This document shows positions 16,954-26,419 of a stretch of 64,000 nt of DNA, in pieces. A model generated the notes under the pieces. That model saw nothing but the letters and a program-made list of their open reading frames with translations, searched no databases and was not told where the DNA came from. Positions within the stretch are counted from its first letter, which is position 1, and the number at the start of each line of letters is the position of its first letter. A program made the position numbers and the translations under genes. Location: NCBI RefSeq assembly GCF_003628535.1, contig NZ_RBCI01000002.1, forward strand, positions 124,001 through 188,000, written 5' to 3'. This stretch comes from Flavisolibacter nicotianae. GTDB lineage: Bacteria; Bacteroidota; Bacteroidia; Chitinophagales; Chitinophagaceae.

Positions 16954-17568
16954 ATGGAGACAAAAGAACGCATCCTGGTAAAGTCGCACGAGCAGTTCAA
17001 CCGCTTTGGTATCCGTTCGGTGTCGATGGATGATATTGCCGCTGCCCTTGGTATGTCGAAGAAGACCCTGTACCAGCATTTTGCCGACAAGGAAGAACTG
17101 GTGAGCGCCTGCTTTCTGCAGGTGATGGACCACAACCGGCACCAGTGCCTGCTGGACCAGAAACGGGCAGAAAATCCGATCCACGAAATTTTCCTTTCCT
17201 ATGATATGATGCAGGAGGTTTTTACCAACATGAACCCTGTGGTTTTGTACGAGATGGAAAAATACCACCCGGCGGCGTTTAAGAAATTCCACGAGTTCAA
17301 GTACGGTTTTCTATACAAGATGATCGTCAGCAACCTGGAGCGGGGAATGGAAGAAGAGCTCTACCGACCCGATATCGACGTGGACGTCATAGCCCGCTTT
17401 CGCATCGAAAGCGTCATGCTACCGTTCAATGTTGATGTTTTTCCCGATAACCGCACCCAATTGATCCACATCGAACAACAACTCTTTGAACACTTTTTAT
17501 ACGGCTTGGCCACTCCCAAAGGGCAAAAGCTGATTCAGAAATACAAAACGCAACGCACGAAAAAATGA
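16954..17568 (+). CDS. TetR/AcrR-family transcriptional regulator of the efflux operon
   Basis: 204-residue one-component regulator. The N-terminal helix-turn-helix is classical: FNRFGIRSVSMDDIAAALGM, then SKKTLYQHFADKEELV at about residues 20-55. The rest is a helical ligand-binding domain. The stop overlaps the TolC gene start by 4 bp (ATGA), so the regulator is the first gene of the RND operon and probably represses it until an inducer binds. Confidence 0.93.
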   Translation: METKERILVKSHEQFNRFGIRSVSMDDIAAALGMSKKTLYQHFADKEELVSACFLQVMDHNRHQCLLDQKRAENPIHEIFLSYDMMQEVFTNMNPVVLYEMEKYHPAAFKKFHEFKYGFLYKMIVSNLERGMEEELYRPDIDVDVIARFRIESVMLPFNVDVFPDNRTQLIHIEQQLFEHFLYGLATPKGQKLIQKYKTQRTKK

Positions 17569-18953
17569 AACAACTGAGATGGATGCCGTTCCTGTTTGTG
17601 CTTTTTGCCGGCACGGCACAGGCCCAGCAGCGGCACGAATTTTCTGCCAAACAAGCTGTCGAGTATGCACAGAAAAACAGTGCACAGATCAAGAATGCGC
17701 TGCTGGATGTGCAAATCCAGGAGCAAACCAACAAAGAAATCACGGCCTCGGCCTTTCCGCAGATCAACGGAAATGCGGGAGTTAACTATTTCCCCAATGT
17801 TGCCGTGCAAACACTGCCCAACTTTATTTCACCTGCCGTCTACGGCGTGCTGATCGACGAAGGCGTGAAGAACGGCAGCGGTGCCGACATCAAAATGCCC
17901 AATGACATTGGTTATATCCAGGCACAGTTCGGGACCAAGTTCTCCAACTCTGTGGGGGTTAACCTGCAGCAATTGCTTTTCGACGGGCAGGTGTTCATCG
18001 GCCTGCAGGCCCGAAATGCCTCCATGCAATGGGCCCGCAAAGCAGCCGAAGTAACCGAAGAGAGCATCAGGGCCAATGTGTACAAGATTTACTACCAACT
18101 GGCCGCCAGCAAAAGCCAGATCAGCATTCTCGATGCCAACATTGCACGGGTACAAAAGTTTTCGAGCGACACGAAAAAGCTGTTCGAGAACGGCTTTGCC
18201 GAAAAGCTGGACATCAGCAAGCTGGAAGTGCAGCTCTCCAACCTGCAGACGGAACGGGAAAAGGCACTCAACAGCATCAACAACGGTTACATCGGGCTGA
18301 AGCTGTTGATCGGTATGCCGATCCAGGATTCGCTGATCCTGACCGACAACATTACCTACGAGGATATCCGCAACGGTGTGCTGGATGCATCGCAATACAA
18401 TTACAGCGATCGCAAGGAATACCAGTACGCGGAACTGGGCAAACAGTTGGGCGAGTTCAACATCCGGCGCTACGAGTTGAGCAAGCTGCCTACGGTTTCG
18501 CTTTCGTCCAACTACAACTATATCCGGCAGGCCAATAAGTTTGGTTTTGGCGGACGCTGGAATCCCAGTTCGCTCATCGGTCTGAACATCAATGTGCCCA
18601 TCTTCAGCGGCTTTGCCAAAGATGCCCGTATCGACAAGGCCAAGCTGCAGTTGCAGCAAACGGTGAACAACATGGAAGCGCTGAAGCTTTCCATCGACAA
18701 GGAAGTGCAGCAGGCCGCCAACAATTACCGCAATGCCCTGGCCACGCTCGACAACCAAAAGCGCAACATGGAACTGGCCCAGCAGGTGTACGACCAAACC
18801 CGCCTGAAGTTCCAGAACGGCGTTGGTTCTAACACGGAAATTTCCACTGCGCAAAGCGACCTGCTCGTGGCCCAGAACAATTATATCCTGGCAACCTACG
18901 ATGCCATCAATGCCAAAATCGATTATTTAAAAGCCACCGGGAAACTGCAATAG
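17565..18953 (+). CDS. TolC-family outer-membrane efflux channel
   Basis: 462-residue outer-membrane component of a tripartite pump. Signal peptide MKQLRWMPFLFVLFAGTAQAQ; two OEP repeats of long coiled helices with FSAKQAVEYAQKNSAQIKNA at the start and NGVGSNTEISTAQSDLL in the second half. Translationally coupled to the regulator and followed after 69 bp by the adaptor gene. A short hairpin lies in that gap. Confidence 0.95.
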   Translation: MKQLRWMPFLFVLFAGTAQAQQRHEFSAKQAVEYAQKNSAQIKNALLDVQIQEQTNKEITASAFPQINGNAGVNYFPNVAVQTLPNFISPAVYGVLIDEGVKNGSGADIKMPNDIGYIQAQFGTKFSNSVGVNLQQLLFDGQVFIGLQARNASMQWARKAAEVTEESIRANVYKIYYQLAASKSQISILDANIARVQKFSSDTKKLFENGFAEKLDISKLEVQLSNLQTEREKALNSINNGYIGLKLLIGMPIQDSLILTDNITYEDIRNGVLDASQYNYSDRKEYQYAELGKQLGEFNIRRYELSKLPTVSLSSNYNYIRQANKFGFGGRWNPSSLIGLNINVPIFSGFAKDARIDKAKLQLQQTVNNMEALKLSIDKEVQQAANNYRNALATLDNQKRNMELAQQVYDQTRLKFQNGVGSNTEISTAQSDLLVAQNNYILATYDAINAKIDYLKATGKLQ

Positions 18954-18954
18954 A

Positions 18955-18989
18955 AAAGCTGCGAGCTTTTGTTTCTCGCTAGCAGCTTT
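18955..18989. other. Intercistronic hairpin between TolC and adaptor genes
   Basis: Inverted repeat AAAGCTGCGAGC/GCTAGCAGCTTT with an 11-base loop, just after the TolC stop. There is no long T run, so it looks like an mRNA-processing or stabilising hairpin rather than a terminator. The AGCTGCG-type words resemble the heptamer arrays and could be a minimal pair. Confidence 0.5.
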
Positions 18990-19022
18990 AAAAAACATCA
19001 ACCACTATCTAAACAGACATAC

Positions 19023-20186
19023 ATGAAAAAGTATTTGATTGGAGCCGTTTTGATTTCTTCACTGGTCGCCGCTTCCTGTGGTTCCAGCAAAAAAGACAAA
19101 GCCGGCGATTTGAACGACAAGAAAGCAAGACTGACTGAACTGAAGACCGAACAGGAAAAGATCACTACTGAGATCGTAACACTGGAAAAAGAGATATCCA
19201 AACTGGACACCACGGTTGCGGCCAAGCCAAAGCTGGTGGCTGTCATGCCGGTTGCTCCGGATAATTTTCAACACTACATCGACCTGCAGGGCAAGCTGGA
19301 TGCGCAGAACATTTCATACGTGGCGCCTCCCAACGGGCAGGGCGGCATTGTAAAAGCTCTGTACGTCACACAGGGACAGACGGTGCGCAAAGGACAGGTG
19401 CTGGCCCGCCTCGACGACCAGATGATCCGCCAGCAGATCGAACCGTTGCGTGTGCAACTGGCGACGGCCGAAGACACCTACCGCCGCACCAAGAACCTGT
19501 TCGACCAGGGAATTGGTACCTATCAAACTGTGTTGAATGCGCAAACGCAGGTGAACACCCTTCGCCAGCAGATCGGGGTGATCCAGAAGCAGGCTTCCAT
19601 GATGACGGTGACAGCGCCGGCCTCCGGTGTGGCTGATATCGTCAGCGTTCGTGTAGGTGAGATGTTCGTGGGTGCAACGGCTGCCGGTCCGCAAATCCGC
19701 ATCGTCAACACCAGCGATCTGAAAGTGGTCGCACAGGTGCCGGAAAATTACCTGAACAAAGTGAAGGTTGGTTCTGATGTGCTGGTATTTCTGCCTGACC
19801 TGAACCGCACACTGAACGCAAAAGTGACGGTGGCCGGCCGCACCATCGATCCGACCAACCGTGCGTTCTACATCGAGGCCCGTATTCCTTCCACACCCGA
19901 ACTGCGGCCCAACCAGATTGCCGTGGTAAAAATCCAGGATTACGCTGCCGGCAACGCTGTTACCATCCCGGTGAATGTGCTGCAGAACGATGAAAAAGGA
20001 AAGTATGTGATGGTGGCTGTGAAAGAAGGAAACAAGATGGTTGCCCGCAAACGCACCATCACCGTGGGTGAACTGTACGGCGACAAACTGGAAGTGAAGA
20101 GCGGACTGCAATCCGGTGATGTGCTCATCACCGAGGGCTTCCAGGGACTGTACGAAGGACAGGCTATAACAACCGCTGCTGCCTGA
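19023..20186 (+). CDS. RND efflux periplasmic adaptor (membrane fusion) lipoprotein
   Basis: 387 residues from the ATG at 19023; the frame opens at 18969, but the lipoprotein signal MKKYLIGAVLISSLVAASC fixes this start, with Cys at 19. A coiled segment with heptads (LTELKTEQEKITTEIVTLEKEI) precedes the barrel-sandwich (lipoyl-like) halves around VKALYVTQGQTVRKGQVLARLD and MTVTAPASGVADIVSVRVGE. Beta-barrel and membrane-proximal domains follow. It links the inner-membrane pump to the TolC channel encoded upstream. Confidence 0.94.
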   Translation: MKKYLIGAVLISSLVAASCGSSKKDKAGDLNDKKARLTELKTEQEKITTEIVTLEKEISKLDTTVAAKPKLVAVMPVAPDNFQHYIDLQGKLDAQNISYVAPPNGQGGIVKALYVTQGQTVRKGQVLARLDDQMIRQQIEPLRVQLATAEDTYRRTKNLFDQGIGTYQTVLNAQTQVNTLRQQIGVIQKQASMMTVTAPASGVADIVSVRVGEMFVGATAAGPQIRIVNTSDLKVVAQVPENYLNKVKVGSDVLVFLPDLNRTLNAKVTVAGRTIDPTNRAFYIEARIPSTPELRPNQIAVVKIQDYAAGNAVTIPVNVLQNDEKGKYVMVAVKEGNKMVARKRTITVGELYGDKLEVKSGLQSGDVLITEGFQGLYEGQAITTAAA

Positions 20187-20191
20187 TGTAA

Positions 20192-20278
20192 ACAGCAGAC
20201 AGTAAGCAGTCGGCGATAGGCAGTAAAAGGCAATCTCCTTCATGACTGCATACTGCGTACTGCCGACTGCGGACTCAG
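20192..20278. repeat. Gene-less inverted heptamer pair inside the efflux operon
   Basis: The left arm (20192-20233) has units ACAGTAA, GCAGTCG, GCGATAG, GCAGTAA. The right arm (20244-20278) has GACTGCA, TACTGCG, TACTGCC, GACTGCG, GACTCAG. The arms are reverse-complementary in dialect (GCAGTNN) with a 10-bp spacer, so the mRNA could fold into a long imperfect hairpin between adaptor and pump genes. Confidence 0.82.
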
Positions 20279-20311
20279 AAAATGAATCAACAACTGCATT
20301 AAACTGACTAT

Positions 20312-23300
20312 ATGCTTCAACAAGTCATAAAAAAAATTACCCGGCGGGAAGAGCCCAAACACAAATCGTTCGGGCCAACCAACTGGAGCATCCGCAACAA
20401 GACGTCCATCTACCTGCTGATGCTGTTTGTTACCCTGATTGGTGTGTACCAGTTTGTGACGCTGCCGAAAGAACAGTTCCCGGATATTGTGATCCCTACT
20501 GTTTACGTGCAAACCATTTACGTGGGCAACTCTCCCCGCGACATTGAAAACCTGGTGACACGCCCCATCGAAAAACAGATCAAGGGCATCACCGGTGCCA
20601 AGATCAACAAGGTGACCAGCAATTCCGTGCAGGATTACTCGGCTATCGTAGTGGAGTTCAATACGGATGTAAAAACCGACGTGGCGGTGCAAAAAGTAAA
20701 GGATGCCGTGGACAAGGCCAAGCAGGACCTTCCCACCGACCTGACACAACTGCCCACCGTGATGGAAGTGAACCTTTCGGACCAGCCCATCATGTATGTG
20801 AACCTGAGTGGCGACTACGATGGCGTGCAACTGAAAAAATACGCCGACAACTTAAAAGACCGGCTGGAAGAACTGCCGCAGCTTAACCGCGTCGACATCG
20901 TCGGTGCACCTGAACGCGAATTCCAGATCAACGTGGACAACTACCGCATGCAGGCGGCCGGTGTGACCTATGACGACATTGAACGGGCCGTGAAATACGA
21001 GAATATGGATATTTCGGGTGGCCAGCTGGAAGTAGGCAACAGCCGCCGCAACCTGCAACTGAAAGGCCAGTTGAAAACGGCCTTCGATATTCAGAACATC
21101 GTGGTGCGCAATACCAGCGGTGCGCCGATCTACCTGCGCGACATCGCCGACGTGCGGGATACCACCAAGGAAAAAGAAAGCTATGCACGCCTGGACGGAA
21201 AGAACGTCGTCACACTCAACATCATCAAACGGGCCGGCGAAAACCTAATCGAAACATCGGCGGATGTGCAGAAGACCATTGCGGAACTGCGCAGCAACGG
21301 AACCCTTCCGCCCCAGCTGAAATCGGTGATCACCGGTGACCAGAGCATCAAGACGCGAATTTCTTTTAACGACCTGGTGAACTCGATCGTCATCGGCTTT
21401 ATCCTCGTGCTGCTGATCCTGATGTTCTTCATGGGTGTCACCAATGCCTTCTTCGTGGCCCTGTCTGTACCCCTCAGTATGTTCGTGGCCTTTATGTTTC
21501 TCCCGGCTGCCGACATTGTGGTGGGCGGGCATGTGACCCTCAACTTTATTGTACTGTTTGCCCTCTTGTTCGGATTGGGAATTATCGTGGATGATGCCAT
21601 CGTGGTGATCGAAAACACGCACCGCATCTTCGTGGAGGGCCGCGGAAAATTATCGCCGTCCAAATCGGCTATGATGGCGGCAGGAGAGGTGTTCATCCCG
21701 GTACTGGCGGGTACCTTAACCACGCTGGCACCGTTCTTCCCGCTCCTGTTCTGGCCTGGCATCATTGGTAAGTTCATGGTGTACCTGCCGGCGATGCTGA
21801 TCTTTACCCTGACCGCTTCGCTGATCGTGGCCTTCATCATGAACCCCGTGTTTGCGGTTGATTTCATGAACCATCCCGAAGGCGAGCCGGAAAAGAAAAA
21901 TGCCATCTTCCGCAAGCCTGCGTTTTGGGTGGCTGTTGCAGCCGGCTTACTGCTCGATGTGATGGGCTATCCTTTCCTGGGTAATCTGTTGCTCTGCATC
22001 CTGCTGCTGATCGTGCTGAACCGTTTTGTGCTGAACGATGTGATCCACTCGTTCCAGAACCGTGTGCTGCCGGCCATCATGCGCCGTTACGAATCGGCCC
22101 TGCGCTGGGCCCTGAATGGCTGGCGTCCGGTGCAGCTGCTGCTGGGGACATTTGCCTTGCTGGTGTTCACGTTTTTCTTTTTTGGTGCCTCGGTAAAGGC
22201 AGGCCGGGTGCCGATCGTATTTTTCCCCCAGGGCGATCCGAACTTTGTGTATGTGTATCTGAAACTGCCGGTGGGCACCGATGTAAAATATACCGACAGT
22301 GTCACCAGGACTTTGGAAGCAAGAGTGAACAAGGTACTGGGAACGGAAAACGGGAAAACAAACCCACTGGTGGAAAGCGTGATCTCCAACGTGGCCGTTG
22401 GCGCCTCCGACCCGACAAGCGGCGACCGGAGTACAAGGCCGGAACTGGGCCGCATACAGATCTCGTTCGTGGAGTTTGAAAAGCGCCACGGAAAATCTAC
22501 CCAGCCTTATCTCGACTCGATCCGCAACGCCGTCAAGGGCATTCCCGGCGCGGAACTTTCGGTCGACCAGGAAAAAGGTGGTCCTCCCACCGATCCTCCT
22601 GTCAACATCGAAGTGGCCAGCGAAGATTTTGATGCGCTGACAAAAACGGCCGTTTCGCTCAAGAACTATCTTGACTCGATCCACGTGCCGGGTGTTGAAG
22701 AACTGAAGATGGATGTTGATTTGCAAAACCCCGAGATCACCTTGTCCGTAGACAGGGAGAGAGCCCTGATTGAAGGCGTGTCTTCGGCACAGATTGGCAT
22801 GGCGATTCGCACGGCGTTGTTTGGCCGGGAAATTTCGAAGATCAAGGAAGGTGAAGACGAATACAAGATCCAGTTGCGCAACAACGAGATCCAGCGGAAG
22901 AACCTTGCCGACCTGCTGAATATGACTATTTCTTTCCGCGACATGGCCAGCGGCGGCCGGGTGAAGAACGTGCCCATTTCCAACCTGGTGAAAGTGGATT
23001 ATACCAGCACCATGGGCAGCGTGAAGCGCAAGAACCAAAAGCGCCTCATCTCGCTTCGCTCCAATGTGCTCAGCGGCTACACACCCACCGCGGTGAATGC
23101 CGTACTGGCGCAGCACATTGCCAACTTTAAAAAGAAGCCGGACACGGTGACTATCGGTCAAACCGGTGAAGGTGCACAGCAGGCCGAAACCGGTGCCTTC
23201 CTGGGCAAGGCACTGATGATTGCCCTGATGCTCATCCTGTTCATCCTGGTGCTGCAGTTCAACAGCATCAGCAAGCCGGTGATCATCCTAACGGAAATTG

Positions 23301-23923
23301 TCTTTAGCGTGATCGGGGTGTTGCTGGGTTTTGCCATCTTTGGCATGACGGTGTCGGTGGTGATGACGGGCATCGGTATCGTGGGCCTGGCGGGTATCGT
23401 CGTGAAAAACGGTATCCTCGTGATCGAGTTTGCCGATGAATTGCGTTCGCGGGGCATGAAGACAAGAGAAGCCGTGATCCAGGCCGGTAAAACGCGGATC
23501 ATCCCGGTGCTGCTGACCGCCCTCGCCGCCATCCTGGGCCTGATCCCGCTGGCGGTTGGTTTCAACATCAACTTCGTGACCCTGTTCTCGGATCTGAACC
23601 CGCACATTTTCTTTGGTGGCGACAACGTGGTGTTCTGGAAGCCGCTGTCCTGGACCATCATCTTTGGCCTGGCCTTCGCCTTCTTTATGACGCTGCTGAT
23701 CGTGCCGAGCATGTACCTGATTGCGGAGCGGCTGAAGCGGCCCATGCGTCGCCAGTTTGGTGGTAACTGGGTGTCTATCCTGGGTATTCCGCCGCTGACG
23801 CTGGTCTTTATCCCGATGATGCTCTTCACCATGGTGAAGCAACGCAGGGCTGTGCGCCGCAGAAGAAGAACAATTGCCAACGAAGACACTGTCAACAAAG
23901 CATTTTTGGGTAGTTGGTTTTAA
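20312..23923 (+). CDS. RND-family efflux permease (inner-membrane pump)
   Basis: Proton-driven RND transporter of 1203 residues; AcrB-type pumps are usually about 1050. Landmarks: NWSIRNKTSIYLLMLFVTLI (TM1), a porter domain, FGLGIIVDDAIVVIENTHRI (TM4 with the proton-relay Asp pair), and a second half with GIVGLAGIVVKNGILVIEFADEL. The extra length is a hydrophobic insertion around residues 530-575 (FWVAVAAGLLLDVMGYPF) and an extended C-terminus with another hydrophobic stretch and RRAVRRRRR. Substrate unknown; probably drugs or detergents. A terminator follows. Confidence 0.94.
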   Translation: MLQQVIKKITRREEPKHKSFGPTNWSIRNKTSIYLLMLFVTLIGVYQFVTLPKEQFPDIVIPTVYVQTIYVGNSPRDIENLVTRPIEKQIKGITGAKINKVTSNSVQDYSAIVVEFNTDVKTDVAVQKVKDAVDKAKQDLPTDLTQLPTVMEVNLSDQPIMYVNLSGDYDGVQLKKYADNLKDRLEELPQLNRVDIVGAPEREFQINVDNYRMQAAGVTYDDIERAVKYENMDISGGQLEVGNSRRNLQLKGQLKTAFDIQNIVVRNTSGAPIYLRDIADVRDTTKEKESYARLDGKNVVTLNIIKRAGENLIETSADVQKTIAELRSNGTLPPQLKSVITGDQSIKTRISFNDLVNSIVIGFILVLLILMFFMGVTNAFFVALSVPLSMFVAFMFLPAADIVVGGHVTLNFIVLFALLFGLGIIVDDAIVVIENTHRIFVEGRGKLSPSKSAMMAAGEVFIPVLAGTLTTLAPFFPLLFWPGIIGKFMVYLPAMLIFTLTASLIVAFIMNPVFAVDFMNHPEGEPEKKNAIFRKPAFWVAVAAGLLLDVMGYPFLGNLLLCILLLIVLNRFVLNDVIHSFQNRVLPAIMRRYESALRWALNGWRPVQLLLGTFALLVFTFFFFGASVKAGRVPIVFFPQGDPNFVYVYLKLPVGTDVKYTDSVTRTLEARVNKVLGTENGKTNPLVESVISNVAVGASDPTSGDRSTRPELGRIQISFVEFEKRHGKSTQPYLDSIRNAVKGIPGAELSVDQEKGGPPTDPPVNIEVASEDFDALTKTAVSLKNYLDSIHVPGVEELKMDVDLQNPEITLSVDRERALIEGVSSAQIGMAIRTALFGREISKIKEGEDEYKIQLRNNEIQRKNLADLLNMTISFRDMASGGRVKNVPISNLVKVDYTSTMGSVKRKNQKRLISLRSNVLSGYTPTAVNAVLAQHIANFKKKPDTVTIGQTGEGAQQAETGAFLGKALMIALMLILFILVLQFNSISKPVIILTEIVFSVIGVLLGFAIFGMTVSVVMTGIGIVGLAGIVVKNGILVIEFADELRSRGMKTREAVIQAGKTRIIPVLLTALAAILGLIPLAVGFNINFVTLFSDLNPHIFFGGDNVVFWKPLSWTIIFGLAFAFFMTLLIVPSMYLIAERLKRPMRRQFGGNWVSILGIPPLTLVFIPMMLFTMVKQRRAVRRRRRTIANEDTVNKAFLGSWF

Positions 23924-23948
23924 GATAGGTTGATAACAACAGATAGGT

Positions 23949-23975
23949 AGCGGCTCCGAAAGGGGCCGCTTTTGT
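23949..23975 (+). terminator. Terminator of the RND efflux operon
   Basis: Stem AGCGGCTCC/GGGGCCGCT with a GAAA-type loop followed by TTTTGTT. It ends the operon that runs from the TetR gene. Confidence 0.85.
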
Positions 23976-25810
23976 TACCCCTTTAGGGGGCTTGACCTCA
24001 GCAATCCTTCCGGCACGCTCAACTCTCCGGTTTGCGGATCAATTAAACCATTGCGTTCGTCTTCAATATTCGTGGCCTGCGTGTATACGTCGCCGGCGAT
24101 GGGACGGCTGCGCATTTCTTCTTTGAAGGTTCTGATCAGTGTTGTTCTTTCATCGGCACTTTGCGGTCCGCCATAATCGGAGAAGCCAAAGCCACCCCAC
24201 TCGCTGACGATCAGGGGTACCTGTTTGCGGTAAAAGAACGGGTCGCCCACGACGAGTGGAAACGCAGCCACACCTTCGAGTTGGCCCGCGACCAGGTCAT
24301 CCAGCAGGCTTTTCCACCGCGTGGTATCGGGTGTATAAATATGCACTGTGAGCAAATCAGATTTCAAGCGACCGGTATACGACACGTGGTGCCAGCCGTC
24401 ATTATCCACCACCAAAAACTGCGGATGGGCAATCTGCATAAAATGGTACATATCCATGATGTACTGCCTTGTTTCGGGGTTGGTGGCAATGTCCTGCGCA
24501 CCCCAGTCTTCGTTGTACAGGCTCCAGATGACGATGGAGGGATGCGTTTCAATGAGGGCCAGCATGCGCAACAGTTCTTCGCGGTGCAACTTGCGGCTTC
24601 GCTGTGTGGAGCTGTGCGGGCTGGGCACCTCTACCCAAAGCACCAAACCGAGGGTATCGGCCAGGTTGTAGATCCGCGGGTCCACACCGGCAATGTGGAT
24701 GCGCACCAGGTTGCAGCCCAGCTTTTTCATGGCGTACATGTGCCGGCTAATTTCCTCGAAGGATGCCGTGCCGGGTTGGTACAATATGCCGTCGAGATAA
24801 AGGGCTTCGTTGTTGAGGTAAACGCAGCAGCCCCTTGCCTCAATTTTACGGAGGCCAAAATGCGTTTCAATACTGGCGGTGTAACCCTTTTCATCTACCA
24901 GTTCGGCTTTCAGGGCATAGAGGTGCGGCCGGTCCGGCGACCAGTGCACCGCATTGGGCACTTCGATAACCACCCGCTGCTGTTTCTCACCTGCATCAAG
25001 CTTGAGCGGAAATTCGTCGGTGGCCACCGGCGCTACATCGGCTTCTTTCCGGTCATAAATATGCAGCCGTAAAATATAGTTGCCAGGATCGTGAATCCGG
25101 GTGGTGAGATTGAACCGCACCAGGTTGTCTTCCACGATGCTCACTACGCCAACCCGGGAACGAAGGCGGTTGCGCTCCACGGTTTCGAGCCACACGCTGC
25201 GGACGGCACCCGTATAGGTTTGATACCAGATGCCTCCGCGTTTGTAGACATGCGACTCCTGCTTGCCGCGGGGAATATCGGCATCCATCGTGTCTTCGAT
25301 GCGTACCGTCAGGCGGTTGACCGGTTTTAGCATCTCCGGTTGCAGTTCGTACGAAAACGAGGTGTATTCGCCCACGTGCACGTCTTCGCCTTCGATGGTC
25401 TGCAGGAGTTTACCATTGAGCCACACCCTGGTCTCGTAGCCGCAGGCGCCGAATGTCAATTGGATCAACTGGTGCGGACCTCCGTTCCCGTTGCCCAGTT
25501 CGGGTGCCGGGAACTCCCGTTCGTACCACGCGATCACCCGGTCCTGCCAGCGGTTTTGCAAACCGCCGTGCGTCATGTGTTCCTCGATCGATCCGGGCCA
25601 GTGCGCCATGTCTGTATAGTCGTGCCCCAGGTGCCAGCCTTCCTGCAAGCCCCGGTCGTCGTTGTCCAGGGCAAATTTCCAGTCGCCATCCAGCAGGATA
25701 AATGAGTTGGAGCGCAGTACGGCTCGCGGCAGGGGATTCACAAACTGTTCATCTACCTGTCCTTCTTCGGTGCTCTTCGTTAGTCCATAGTTCGGATGTA
25801 TTGATTCCAT
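23975..25810 (-). CDS. Glycoside hydrolase family 2 enzyme (beta-glucuronidase/galactosidase-like)
   Basis: 611-residue GH2 protein: jelly-roll sugar-binding domain (about 1-200, FILLDGDWKFALDND), an Ig-like domain, then a TIM barrel with NLVRIHIAGVDPRIYNLADTLG. The acid/base Glu is in WSLYNEDWG and the nucleophile Glu in LIVSEWGGFG, so the enzyme should be active. There is no signal peptide, so it acts in the cytoplasm or leaves by an unrecognised route. The closest activities are exo-beta-glycosidases; which sugar cannot be read from sequence. It is monocistronic and far from the SusC/D pair. Confidence 0.88.
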   Translation of the reverse strand: MESIHPNYGLTKSTEEGQVDEQFVNPLPRAVLRSNSFILLDGDWKFALDNDDRGLQEGWHLGHDYTDMAHWPGSIEEHMTHGGLQNRWQDRVIAWYEREFPAPELGNGNGGPHQLIQLTFGACGYETRVWLNGKLLQTIEGEDVHVGEYTSFSYELQPEMLKPVNRLTVRIEDTMDADIPRGKQESHVYKRGGIWYQTYTGAVRSVWLETVERNRLRSRVGVVSIVEDNLVRFNLTTRIHDPGNYILRLHIYDRKEADVAPVATDEFPLKLDAGEKQQRVVIEVPNAVHWSPDRPHLYALKAELVDEKGYTASIETHFGLRKIEARGCCVYLNNEALYLDGILYQPGTASFEEISRHMYAMKKLGCNLVRIHIAGVDPRIYNLADTLGLVLWVEVPSPHSSTQRSRKLHREELLRMLALIETHPSIVIWSLYNEDWGAQDIATNPETRQYIMDMYHFMQIAHPQFLVVDNDGWHHVSYTGRLKSDLLTVHIYTPDTTRWKSLLDDLVAGQLEGVAAFPLVVGDPFFYRKQVPLIVSEWGGFGFSDYGGPQSADERTTLIRTFKEEMRSRPIAGDVYTQATNIEDERNGLIDPQTGELSVPEGLLRSSPLKG

Positions 25811-25865
25811 GCGATTTCGTTGATGGCAGAAGCGCTGCGAATTTTGGGCCAGCCCGGAGAGAATT

Positions 25866-25896
25866 AGATATTGTGATATTGGATATTGGGATATTT
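25866..25896 (+). repeat. Solo heptamer/octamer array (GGATATT dialect)
   Basis: GATATT occurs four times with spacings 8, 7 and 8 between the GH2 start and the next gene. It is the same dialect as the arrays at 43933 and 46106. No inverted partner is seen nearby. Confidence 0.65.
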
Positions 25897-25902
25897 GCGG
25901 GC

Positions 25903-26304
25903 ATGATCAAAACGCAGGAATTCAGGTTGGGAAACTACCTGATGCATAAAACAGGGGTTCGCATTCTCACCGTCCGCTGCACGCTGGAGCATTTTGCCCT
26001 GGTGGCCAAAGGCGGTGAGAAAGATTTCTTTCCCGTGGTGCTGTCGGCCGCCATTTTGGAAAAATGCGGCTTTGCGGAGAACAGGAAATATGCGCTGTTG
26101 CCCGAAAGCCGCGAGTTCGTCCGTGTTGTGCCGGTGATGGGCAGTGGTGAAATCGAACTTCGTGCTTATGTCAAAAACAATAAAGAATGTTTTGGCCGTG
26201 TGATGATGAGCGGTGTGCCGGTGAGCAATAATTTTTTTCACCTGCACCAATTGCAAAATGTCTATGCCGCGCTGACCGGGCAGGAACTGGAACTGCAGTT
26301 GTAA
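25903..26304 (+). CDS. Small conserved Bacteroidota protein of unknown function
   Basis: 133 residues from the ATG at 25903. The frame opens at 25702, but that part overlaps the start of the GH2 gene and the heptamer array. The layout (MIKTQEFRLGNYLMH start, then a basic beta-rich middle, then FHLHQLQNVYAALTGQELEL end) recalls a family common in Bacteroidota genomes and their prophages whose C-terminus reads like VHQLQNLYFALTGEEL. No function is known to me. No phage genes are nearby. Confidence 0.72.
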   Translation: MIKTQEFRLGNYLMHKTGVRILTVRCTLEHFALVAKGGEKDFFPVVLSAAILEKCGFAENRKYALLPESREFVRVVPVMGSGEIELRAYVKNNKECFGRVMMSGVPVSNNFFHLHQLQNVYAALTGQELELQL

Positions 26305-26419
26305 AAATGGCCGTTCCCGAAAATTTAGCATAAGCCTGTCATAAATCCCGGGCACCGGTTGTCAAAGTAGCACCTGCTGAAAAAGAGAAACCTTTACCTT
26401 CCCAGACGAAACATTGTCT

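Noticed and set aside
18029-18538. Open frame within the TolC gene in another phase
   Set aside because: Frame shadow with Q/H/R bias; the TolC frame is clearly the coding one.
24161-25072. Open frame opposite the GH2 gene
   Set aside because: Antisense shadow; the GH2 frame has both catalytic glutamates and domain order.
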